In this document: positions 47,176-57,289 of the stretch, in pieces
Position numbering within the stretch: position 1 is the stretch's first letter
Layout: every line of letters begins with the position of its first letter
DNA from: Nematostella vectensis
Lineage: Eukaryota; Cnidaria; Anthozoa; Actiniaria; Edwardsiidae
Direction: 5' to 3'
Assembly (NCBI RefSeq): GCF_932526225.1
Contig: NC_064042.1
Location: forward strand, 1,595,001 to 1,659,000
Length of the DNA: 64,000 nucleotides
The notes under the pieces: generated by a model
What the model was told of the DNA's origin: nothing
The model's input: the letters and a program-made list of their open reading frames with translations, nothing else
Databases searched by the model: none
Made by a program: the position numbers and the translations under genes

Positions 47176-50100
47176 CTATCTGATGCCAGTTGCAACTTGT
47201 GACCCAAACAACGACAAGTTGCGCAGGTGAACCAGGGGGAAGGCCTTCTCGTGGGCGTGGTTAAAGAGCTTGTCATGCAAGTCACGGGTGTTGCTGTCGT
47301 ACGGGAAGAGACAGACAGCCAGGCCGGGTCTCTTTGTGCCATACCTAGGGTTTGACAAGAGATTCATATGACAAGTTTTTAGCTATCATCACCACCACAA
47401 TCACCACCACCATCACCATCATCACCACAATCATCATTATCATCACCACCACCATCATCATCACCACAACCATCATCACTATCACCACCAGAACCATCAT
47501 CATCATCACTACCATAACCATCACCATCACCATCATCACCATCATCTTCACCATCATTATCACCAACACAATTATCACCACCACCATCATCACAACCACC
47601 ACCATCATCACCAACACAATCCCCACCACCACCTTCTTCACCACCAACACCATCATCACCACCACTATCATCATCATCACCACGATCATCACTATCATCA
47701 CCACCATCATTATCACCACCACGATCCTCAACACAACCATCATCACTATCACCACCAATACCACCATCTTCACCGTCATTATCATCATCACCATCTCCAT
47801 CTAAATCCCCATCACCATCATTACCATATTCATCTCCATCACCATCCTCACCACCACCAATATATCATTATCACCGTCAACAACACAATTAAACCCATTC
47901 AAGAAATAAACTTTTGACAATATCTGCAGCACAACCATGTGGCCATTCACATGTGACATTCTTACTTGCTGTAGAGGATGCTCGTGATATTCCTGAATGT
48001 TTCTTCAGATGCTGATGCATCCGCACAGACTTGGAGCACACGCAGCCTATGGCACTAAAGCAACAATGACACAGATAAGACTTGGATCAGACGTAGTCTA
48101 TGACACTGAAGTAACAATAACACAAATAAGACTTAGAGCACACGTAGTCTATGGCACTAAAGCAACAATAACACGGATAAGACTTGGAGCAGACGTAGTA
48201 TATGACACTGAAGCAACAATGACAAAGATAAGACTTGGAGCACACGTAGTCTATGACACTGAAGTAACAATGACACAGAGAAGACTTGGAGCACACGTAG
48301 TCTATGACACTAAAGCAAAAATAACACGGATAAGACTTGGAGCACACATAGTCCATGACACTGAAGTAATAATAACACGGATAAGACTTGGAGCACACAT
48401 AGTCTATGACACTGAAGTAATAATAACACGGATAAGACTTGGTGCACACATAGTCTATGACACTGAAGTAATAATAACACGGATAAGACTTGGAGCACAC
48501 GTAGTCTATGACACTAAAGCAACAATAACACAGATAAGACTTGGAGCACACGTAGTCTATGACACTAAAGCAACAATAACACAGATAAGACTTGGAGCAC
48601 ACGTAGTCTATGACACTGAAGCAACAATAACACGGATAAGACTTGGAGCACAAGTAGTAAACGACACTAAAGCAACAATAACACGGATAAGACTTGGAGC
48701 ACACATAGTCTATGACACTAAAGCAACAATAACACAGATAAGACTTGGAGCACACGTAGTCTATGACACTGAAGTAATAATAACACGGATAAGACTTGGA
48801 GCACACGCAGCCTATGGCACTGAAGTAACAATAACACGGATGAGACTTGGAGCACACGCAGCCTATGGCACTAAAGCAACAATGACACAATTAAGACTTG
48901 GAGCACACGTAGTCTATGACATTATAGCAACAATAACACAGATAAGACTTGGATCACACGCAGCCTATGGCACTAAAGCAACAATGACACAATTAAGAAT
49001 TGGAGCACACGTAGTCTATGACACGGGTCCGCCGTAATTGGCCTAGCTGTGGCGGATACCCTGCCCTTTCGTTATTGTATGTATTTATGTTCTGTTTCTC
49101 ATGTATAACGTATTATGTATGTGTATTTATTTTTTCTCCGTGGGCAAAGTCAATAAACTAAACTAAACTAAACAATAACACGGATAATACATGGAGCACA
49201 CATAGTCTATGAAACTGAAGTAATAATAACACGGATAAGACTTGGATCACACGCAGCCTATGGCACTAAAGCAACAATGAAACAATTAAGAATTGGAGCA
49301 CACGTAGTCAATGCAGGGCTTCTGGAATTACGCGGAAAAAAACTCAAAATTACGTGGGATTCTTTGCTAAATTAGGCGGAAAATCAATCATTACGCGCTA
49401 AATTACGCGGGATTTGCAATACATTTTTCTTTAAAAATCAAAATTTTGCGGGATTCTTTACTGAATTACGCGCTAAATTACACGGAATATCAACTGTTAC
49501 GCCCAAACTACATTTTGTACTGAAGGAAAGTACGACATAACTTGAAAAAGTGATTTTTTTTGCGTGAAAATATCTTAGGCATGTTTTCATTGGCTCCTAG
49601 CTACCAGCCAATTAAAAAAGGGTATTTTATTATTAGTCCTAGGCCTTCGCGGTTTAGCAAAGAACGCCTAGTCATTTTATTTGTTTTCGAAATTCAGTTC
49701 GATACATCGCACTCTTACAAAGAATATCTCTCTTTTTTTACGAGAAATAGAGGTAAGAACCCTAAAAGAACACATCAGCTGTGCAATTAAATGTTTTGTC
49801 TTTCAAAATTTAGCCAAATTACGCGGGATTACGCCGAAATTTGTGGATTACGCGGAAAAAGCCAAATTAGGCGCTTCCGCACAAGCGCGTAATTCCAGAA
49901 GCCCTGTCTATGACACTAAAGCAACGATAACACGGATAAGACTTGGAGCACACATAGTCTATGACACTGAAGTAATAATAACACGGATAAGACTTGGAGC
50001 ACACATAGTCTATGACACTGAAGTAACAATAACACGGATAAGACTTTGATCACACGTAGTCTATGACACTGAATGAACAATAACATGGATAAGACTTGGA

Positions 50101-51797
50101 GCACACGTAGTCTATGACACTGAAGCAACAATAACATGGATAAAAGTTTTCTTGTTGGACCTCCACAGACCTTATAAACACCACACCCAAGGACCTATCT
50201 CTTGAGGGACCTCCAAAGACTGTAACAAAACCAAACTGAAAGGCCTATCTCTTGGGCGACCTCCACTGACCTTTTCAAAGAGTGGAAGTATGGCTGACAC
50301 GGCAATGCTCCCTCCCTTGGTTACGACACAAAGAGCTTCCAGACCAGCAGCACTCGACAGGGAGCTTATAAGGGACTCAGGGACAGCAAAGTAGGACTGC
50401 TCAAATCTAATGGTGGATATATTCATTATTCATAGACGTAGAAGGCCTCAAAAGATTAGGGGGGGCTCAATAGAGAAATAATACGAAACGATGATGGGGG
50501 GGGGGGCACAGCCGCATCCCTACTGGTCATTTCCTAATGATTTTTTTTAAATATTGGGGGTGCCCCCCTGCTATTATACCCTGATATTATACATCAATAC
50601 ACAGTGTATTATGTGCTCCTATTTGCTGAGAGGTATCCATGATACCATCCTGTGATAAAGGTGAAGGAAAGCGAAGTAGAGTTTTACTTTAACAACACAA
50701 TATCATATGCTCTGACTGATAAAAAGGTTATTAGAGGACATAAGGAATTCTAATAACAAGAAATGACCGCTTTTTGGCAGTACAACATAAAATGTAAATA
50801 TATGCAAAAAGTTAGTACGGCCACTCACCTGAACTGTGTTAGACTCCAGCAGTAAGACAAAGCCTTTGTGAGGGTCGGTAGGCAGGACATTTCAAGACCT
50901 TGCAGTTGGGCTAAGGACAGGAAACTAAGCTGAGAACAGGAACAAGCAATCTTGACAAGAAACTCCAGACCTTTGCGTACATCCATTCCTTAAAAGAGGT
51001 GAAGCAAAAGTAAGAGAGATGCCAGATATGCAATACTGTATGTGCAATTCTGGATTAAATGTTGTACCTACAGTGCTGTAGCGTCTACAACAGTGGTAAA
51101 TCTATTAAAAGGCTGATTTAGACAGCATGATTTAGTCATATGCGACTTGCCTGCAATGCCTCTACAACTCAAGTTGTAGAGTGAAATTAGACACAACAAC
51201 TCTGTTCGGTTGTGAAATTCACAGGGTGTGATTCGAGCCTCAGACATGTTGTTGGCAGGTCGCATACAACTAAATCTTGTTGTCTAAATCAGCTTTTAGA
51301 AGATCACTCTCTGGACCAAGATAAAGTGTGCTTAATTGAAGTTGGACAGGTGATAGGTGGACTTTTGGTAGAGCTACCACCGTATTCAGGCACATACGGG
51401 GTGCGAACACACTACCCCCCCCCCCCCCACAACAGCCGAAAGACAAAGCTATAAACCATAAGCTAGATCACTCTGGTATGTCATTAATCCATTAGTCATA
51501 CTTTATTTGTAGCCAGATCCGACAATAACCGTCCCATGGGGATACTGCAAAGGAATTAAAAATCCCTTCTTTTGGGGGTGGTCAGATTTTTTGTCAGAAA
51601 ACTCATTCCCTCCCCCCACCCCCCTCCCCCAGAAAAATTTGGTCCAATTTTTCAGCTTTATGACGACGTACGGTGACGTCACCTAATCATTCGAAACAAG
51701 AAAAAAAAATGCAAAAGGCAAAGTAAGAAAAACATATTATTTGTGGATTTACGCCGATGTAAATGTTTTATAAGGTGCCATGAATAAAATCTATCTA

Positions 51798-51831
<34 letters not shown>

Positions 51832-52752
51832 GTACCCACCCCAAGAAAAATCCTGGGTACGGGCCTGGTATTTGACTAAGTATCATATGCATTCAAAGAT
51901 ATATGAGGCACACACCTGCTATGGTGAGCTTTTGTAGGTGCTGGCAGTAAGCCAAGGCATCAAACATCTCACTTTGCTGCTCAGGGCATTCAAATATGAT
52001 ATGGGATCTGCAAGATATACCATGTGGTAAGCAATGATCATGTAACGGTGGATTCAGGAACACTTTCATTATCTTTTGGCCTCAGCCGAGATGGCATGTA
52101 CAATCCTTCTACGCACCCTACAGTCTGCCTTTGGCAGATCCTGCCGTCGGATCCCTGTGTTCTGGAGAATGATTTCCTGGGACCTCTTTAAGAGAGGTAC
52201 CAGTATGTATAAAAAATCCAAAAGTAAACTGATGAATTTTTCAAATATGTCTTCGAAACATATCACTTTATAACTGTTGGACAAGCAGCAATGACTACTA
52301 CCGGCCCCCGGTTGGTTAACTGATTTAGCAAACCATTTTCTTTTAGGTATTGTCCTAGTGGTACTTCATTATAGTCAACCTTCTAGATGTGTGGGGTGAC
52401 CCTTGTGAAATACCTGCCCTGAATACCTGCACTATGCAATATACAATAGGCCATAGCTGAACTGGGTAATGTGAAAAATGAGCTATAACCTTTCTGGTGG
52501 TGGACGACTTGCCATCCATCCCTGTCTCAGCACAGAATGAAATCCTGGGTTGATAATCTCAATTTGCCTAAGAAAGACACAACGCTGGGCAAGGTTCAGC
52601 AATCCGTTGGTCATTATCTCTTCTGGTTCGGATAAAGTCTCTTGCTCATTGTTAAATTGATTTAAATGAAAGCTAAGTTCTAACTTGTTGTCATTATGAT
52701 TGTTAAAATTACCACCTTCACTTTCAGTGTCACTCTCAGTGGAGTCACTATA

Positions 52753-52847
<95 letters not shown>

Positions 52848-55194
52848 TGTTACTATCATCATTGTTACTATCATCATTACTTGTATCATCTTGACAACCA
52901 GTTACAATGTTGTAAGCATTGGCATTGCTGGCATTGCTTGAAGGGTCATCTAGGGGTGCGGCTGATGGTAAAGCTGCTGCTACATGTTGAGACTCATCAC
53001 CATACATGACGCTACAGCCAGCTAGTCCAAGAGATAGTAAACTCTTCATTCCAGATATTACTCTTAGGAGTTCATTGCAAGAAGTATGTGAATGGTAGTG
53101 AACCCTACATAGGTTGAGATGTCTCAGCTTTTGACACCTCTTTGACAACAATTTCAACCCATCAATCTGGAAAAAAATGGAAGCAATTTTTTTTATGAAA
53201 TAGGATAAAAACAATGAAATATCAAAGAGGCCTAGTTGTATCAATACAAGGATTAGAAGATGGGTTGGAGAAGTGTGATTCAAATATTGAGCTTCTGATG
53301 TGCCGAATGAAATACCTTTTTTTTGGTGTAAAAGAAACTTCACATCAAGTCAACTTTTACTACTCACAACCTATTGAGCGTGACAAAATCTAAACTAACA
53401 TTGACCCTAATGTATTTGTGTCAAAACAAATATTCAATTAGTTTCAAAATGGGAAGAGCATAATATAAATCGGGCCTAAATTATCCATTAAGTAGGAAAC
53501 TTTTAAACTTACTGGCTGTAGACAGTCATGGCACCCCTGAAGGTTTAAACTCTCAAGATATGGCGAACCCTCTGCCAAGACCTTGAGTAACTCCCCACTA
53601 ACACAATCCATGTGGGACACATTCACAACTCGTAGAGAATTTGCATGGAAAACAGATGACATCCAGTACACAGGGACATCCTGACAAAAGCTGATATCCA
53701 GGACTTTCAGAGTCTTAATGTCACACATATGCAGACCATTACCCAGCAATGAAATCCAAAAGTTCAGAAATGGTGGAGCAGCAACAACGAGTGTCTTTAT
53801 TGTATGGCTTTTTTGCACAAGAAGATGCTTTATCCACCCTTTTATAATGCCACCGTGTGGGGAGATTGAGGCAGAGGCAATCAGTTCCCTTGTGGATAAA
53901 AACTGCTTATGCAACTGAGTGCTTGATAAGTCACTTGTGTCAACCAACTCTTTAAGCACAATAGAAATTTTTAATACCACACAGGAAAGTTTTGGTTGTA
54001 CCATGTATTGTGCCCTGTCTAAACACACAACATCAAGAGACTTGAGCCTTGGGGAAATGACCCCAGGAATAATATGAATAAATAATAACGACTCAGGCTC
54101 AAAACCATCTTTGTATATAATCATGGGATAGACAAGCAATGCAAGTTTCAAGGATACCACATCTTCAAATAATACTGACAGTACTTTTATTCGCTCTAGT
54201 GCTGACTGGCCTTGGTGTAAACTCAGGTTTTTGAGATTGTGTATGAAATCAAGAGGCACAGTCCATCCAAAATGATTGATTTTAGGATTTTGTTTAAAAA
54301 TTGCAAAGACCATGTGCACAGGGATCTCCACACAGCCGGCTAGGTCCAAGTAGCGGAGGTTTCCACAGCACATAGGTATAGATGAAATGACAGGTAACTT
54401 TAACCAGTAGAAGTCCGATAGCCCCAGACCATGAAGATTACTGCCGTATCTCTTGATATAAGAAGTGATAAAGTTTTCAGCGAGGTAGCTCTCACTTCTA
54501 AAAACAGAATGCCTAAAACGACAAAGTCATAGACACAAGTATTAGCTTCTCCTGGAAAGCTCTTGGTCTTTGAGGAACAAATGGCTAAAAGAAACGCTCC
54601 CACCCATCTGAAGTCCCTTATCAACTGCAGTCGTTCGTCCTATAATCTCACATCCAGCTTAGCTAAATCTCCTGGTAGTTCCAAAAACAAAATGCAAAAC
54701 TCTAGGGGACAGGGTGTTTGCTCATGCCGGTCCAGAACTTTGGAACCAATAACCAAGCTACATTAGAGGGATAAAGAGACTGACTCCATTTAAACAGGCT
54801 ATGAAGACACATTTGTTTCGCCTAGCCTAAAATCTATAATTATTTATTGCTATGTTGTAATTTTTCTTTTCTCTGTTTCATTTTATTTAGCGCTTTGGGA
54901 TATGTACAATAGTTTTAGCGCTTTATAAATAAATATATTATTATTATTTGTTATTATTTATTATTATTTTTCATATTTACATAAAATACCTAAGCATCAT
55001 TTGAGCGATGTCTCCTAACAGTGTTTTTGTAAAACTGTTTTCCGGTTTTCGCGATAATGCACTGCTCACCTATGAAGAAACGGATCAGTAGCGATCTGCC
55101 AAAACCTCTTGTTGACTCGGGCAAGGCGTAGCTTAGCTAGCGGATCCAGATAGTCGAGAATTGAGGTTACTATTTCGTCTGGTAGATCCTCCAT
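47176..55194 (-). CDS. FBXL18: F-box and leucine-rich repeat protein 18-like, 815 aa
   Basis: Substrate receptor of an SCF (SKP1-CUL1-F-box) ubiquitin ligase. Exons 55070-55194, 53513-54512, 52490-53166, 51916-52007, 50829-50988, 50271-50406, 47966-48054, 47176-47344; AG/GT borders and phases close to a stop at 47176. F-box at the N-terminus (LPDEIVTSILDYLDPLAKLR, LARVNKRFWQIATDPFL). Leucine-rich segments follow (LRYLDLAGCVEIP; LKVLDISFCQDVP; LRHLNLCRVHYHS; LLSLGLAGCSV). The C-terminus aligns with vertebrate FBXL18 (RFEQSYFAVPESLISSLSS; RPGLAVCLFPYD...PLVHLRNLSLF). Exon 3 contains a run of about 31 Asp encoded by (GAT)n. The start is the ATG directly before the F-box; an upstream exon may extend it. 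Intron 6 carries a 51-bp array, intron 7 CAT/CAC repeats. Confidence 0.88.
47385..47880. repeat. (CAT/CAC)n imperfect trinucleotide tract
   Basis: About 0.5 kb of mixed catcac triplets in FBXL18 intron 7. Open frames of poly-I/T or poly-M/V here are low-complexity artefacts. Confidence 0.9.
49022..49172 (+). mobile_element. LINE 3' end with (TAAAC)n tail
   Basis: Short 3'-UTR-like segment ('tggcggataccctgcccttt', ending 'aataaactaaactaaactaa') inserted in the 51-bp array. Looks like a strongly 5'-truncated non-LTR element with a pentanucleotide tail. Confidence 0.6.
49314..49906. mobile_element. Non-autonomous DNA transposon with CAGGGCTTCTGG termini
   Basis: 593 bp. Left end cagggcttctggaattacgc is the exact inverse of the right end gcgtaattccagaagccctg. 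Many subterminal copies of 'aattacgcgg' in both orientations, as in hAT-type transposase-binding arrays. Flanks tcaatg / tctatg may be a 6-bp target duplication with one change. It lies inside the 51-bp array. Confidence 0.85.
51105..51299. mobile_element. ~195-bp MITE with ~48-bp inverted repeats
   Basis: 'taaaaggctgatttagacag' is mirrored by 'tgtctaaatcagcttttaga', and the arms continue through 'tatgcgacttgcctgcaa' / 'ttggcaggtcgcata'. Located in FBXL18 intron 4. Confidence 0.8.
51764..51832 (+). repeat. Possible LINE tail and (TCTG/TCTA)n microsatellite
   Basis: 'taaggtgccatgaataaaat' followed by ctatctatctgtctgtctg, in FBXL18 intron 4. A simple-repeat tail after a polyA-signal-like string suggests a retroelement end. 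Confidence 0.5.
52755..52847 (-). repeat. (GAT)31 coding microsatellite in FBXL18 exon 3
   Basis: 31 consecutive CAT triplets on the plus strand = about 31 Asp codons in frame, flanked by Asn/Asp-rich coding repeats (NNDDSNNDD). It lies in an acidic linker of the F-box protein. Confidence 0.9.
54575..54965 (+). mobile_element. CR1/L2-like LINE 3' end fragment
   Basis: The plus strand encodes degraded end-of-RT blocks (SRSSYNL, FKQAMKTHLFRLA) followed by a 3' region with 'agcgctttgggatatgtaca', 'agcgctttataaataaata' and a (ATT)n tail. Antisense in FBXL18 intron 1. Confidence 0.75.
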
Positions 55195-55283
55195 CTTGTC
55201 CTTTGCATATATACTTCATGTACACTCTTACGCAAATTAAGATCTACAGGGTATTCAAAATTACCAACACATGGAGTACTTAC

Positions 55284-55448
55284 CTTAATTTGAGCTTTAA
55301 CAAGGCTACCACAGGGAGCCCAATCAATCGGAACGTTTCCATGAAGAAGCTTTACTCCCATGTACCAAACTGGCAGATTTTTCCGTAAGCTAAGGCATAC
55401 ACTCATTAGCTCTTCGCAAAAGAAGTCAGAGTACTCGTCCGTCGGCAT
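55284..55448 (-). CDS. Possible upstream coding exon of FBXL18 (55 aa)
   Basis: Starts with ATG (MPTDEYSDFFCEELMSVCLS), has balanced coding-like composition and ends at a strong donor (ATTAAG/gtaagtact). An 83-bp intron to an AG at 55201-55202 would join it in frame as ...AQIK-DKMEDLPDE, extending FBXL18 to 872 aa. No matching domain is recognised. It could instead be a 5' exon of another transcript. Confidence 0.4.
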
Positions 55449-56422
55449 TCGTTCGTCACAATCTCGGCGTGATACGGGCGGTGCAATCGGTAACCCGGGG
55501 AGGGTTTTTGAGCTTTTATTATATTTAAATTTTATAATTTTATTTTCAAGTAGGAATCAATTTCTTGTTCTTTGTCCTAAATAGGGTTAAAACTCCGCTT
55601 GTTATCCAAGAAAGGGTGTGTTCCTTAGGGTTCTTCAGGGTAAAAGTGATAGGGATGCTCGTCGGAAAGTTCGAAAAATACCCCAAAAATACCTGCACTC
55701 CCAAGACTACAAGCTGTGGTTTAAAGCACTTCGTTCGAGTTGAAGTCGCCCTGTAAGTTGTTCCCGATGACGTTTAACTGAGGCAAGCCGGCTATGCCAT
55801 GCTGGCGAGTCCTAATAATACGTGGTTGTCGAACTGCACTGGTAATAGACTGTGCTAGCGTCCCGTATTGGCCCGACACACATTGTTGCCAATGTGTGTA
55901 TGCTAATGTGCTTTTAAATTCCACCTTAAATACCCCTGAAAACCCCCAAAAAACAATTTTCAAGAGAAAAGCCTATTTTTTCTCGGATACCCCCTAAAAA
56001 ATACCTGAGACCCGGTTTTGACCCCCCCCCCCCCCCTCCTTTCCCCGAACTAGGAATGCCGGGACCAAAATCCGATCAAGTTACACTGCGTAATCTGAGC
56101 TACTACACCCCCTCAAGATTAGGCTAATCAAGCGGGTCAGTACGCAGCTCTTACAAGCTTCAATTTGATTGGGCAAATGAACAATATCCGCACCTCGACA
56201 CAAAGAACGAGAAGAATAGAGACAAAATAACTCCTTTGTAGAACAAAGATAATAGGAGACAAAGCAGCTGCGTTCTTACTCAGCACGGGGGTCAGAGCGC
56301 TTCGCAAACAAGACACATTTCAGCCAAAGTAGAGGGAAATTAGTGTTTTATTATTAGAATTTAGCCTAACAAACTTTTTGTTCCTACCACCCTTGATCAG
56401 AAAGGAGTCTTTTCTTTTAAAA
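55449..56422. promoter_or_regulatory. Divergent intergenic region between FBXL18 and the HNMT-like gene
   Basis: About 1 kb between two outward-pointing genes; presumably holds both promoters. Contains a polyC run near 56020 and no recognised gene. Confidence 0.4.
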
Positions 56423-57289
56423 ATGTCAAACTTATCAGATTTGGATCACTATTCAACCAGCTATCGTGTTTTCCTAAAGAATTGCTCTAATATAGACCAG
56501 TCCACAAGTTCAAGTTTAGAGAAAAACATTCCAAAAATATTAGCAAAGCTTGGAAAAGTCGCCACATCAGTGGAAACACCTCTGTGCATTCTTGGAGTGG
56601 GTAGCGGCAAAGGAGCTTACGATTTGGTGATCCTTCAATCGATTATAGATTTTTACTACCCTATCAAGCCTTGCATCAGTGAAACGGTGGTGGAGCCAAG
56701 CGAATCGTTCATTGCAGAGTTCAGGAGGTCCGTTGCCATTCAAGAATTTCCTGATGTCTGCTTCTCTTTCCAGTGCAAGACGTTTCAAGAGTTTGCCCAT
56801 GATAGCCGCCACAGCGATGACAAGTTTGCAATTATTCACTTTATTCGTAGCATTTACTATGTAGATCTAAAGCCAGACCTAGCCTTCTGTTACAAAAATA
56901 TTCAAATAAGAGGCTCTATTGTGTGTGTTTTACACAGCCGTGACTGCGCTACGTATCTCATCTTTAAGAAGCTCGCAAGTCTTCAAGGGAAGGTTTTCAC
57001 TTTTCTATGTGGAGATGACGTCATAAACAATGCTAAGGAGCAAGACTGGGAATACGAGAAGTTTACCTTTACTTACGATTTGGATGCTACGGATGTTTTC
57101 AAGGAAGAGTCAGCAGAGGGAAACTTGTTGTTGGATTTTCTTACTCATGTGGACGACTTTAGGAAGAATGAGCCTAGCGAAGTTGTTCACAAAATGGTGG
57201 ATTATATCAGAGAGTTTTGTGATGTGCAGGAAGATGGGAAACATATAATCAAGATTGAGAATGAGCTTATAGCTATTTACAAGCGCTAG
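56423..57289 (+). CDS. Histamine N-methyltransferase-like SAM-dependent methyltransferase, intronless, 288 aa
   Basis: Small cytosolic class I methyltransferase resembling HNMT, which transfers a methyl group from S-adenosylmethionine to an imidazole nitrogen. Length is close to human HNMT (292 aa). The SAM-binding glycine motif is at about 55-71 (CILGVGSGKGAYDLVIL), followed by the acidic strand end VVEPS (89-93), FIHMIQMLYYV-like IIHFIRSIYYVDL near the middle and GNLLLDFLTH near the end, all in family order. The start is the first ATG (aaaaATGTC context, A at -3). At the position of human Glu28, which contacts histamine, the aligned segment FLKNCSNIDQ has no obvious Glu, so substrate may differ (inference). 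The single exon suggests retroposition or an intronless lineage expansion. Confidence 0.85.
   Translation: MSNLSDLDHYSTSYRVFLKNCSNIDQSTSSSLEKNIPKILAKLGKVATSVETPLCILGVGSGKGAYDLVILQSIIDFYYPIKPCISETVVEPSESFIAEFRRSVAIQEFPDVCFSFQCKTFQEFAHDSRHSDDKFAIIHFIRSIYYVDLKPDLAFCYKNIQIRGSIVCVLHSRDCATYLIFKKLASLQGKVFTFLCGDDVINNAKEQDWEYEKFTFTYDLDATDVFKEESAEGNLLLDFLTHVDDFRKNEPSEVVHKMVDYIREFCDVQEDGKHIIKIENELIAIYKR

Larger units (their letters stand above)
48005..50145 (-). repeat. 51-bp minisatellite containing the 3' splice site and start of FBXL18 exon 7 (interrupted)
   Basis: About 28 units. On the minus strand each carries gttattgttgctttag (or ..acttcag)/TGTCATAG and then CGTGTGCTCCAAGTCT, matching the real acceptor and first ~33 nt of exon 7 (start 48054). 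Split by a LINE tail (49022-49172) and a TIR element (49314-49906). The 51-bp period (17 codons) gives long spurious ORFs. Confidence 0.9.

Noticed and set aside
47997-49037. 346-aa ORF of IRLGAHVVYDTKATIT repeats (plus) and 267-aa Cys-rich ORF (minus)
   Set aside because: Both are readings of the 51-bp array before FBXL18 exon 7. The minus frame looks like a Cys-rich repeat protein but is intronic.
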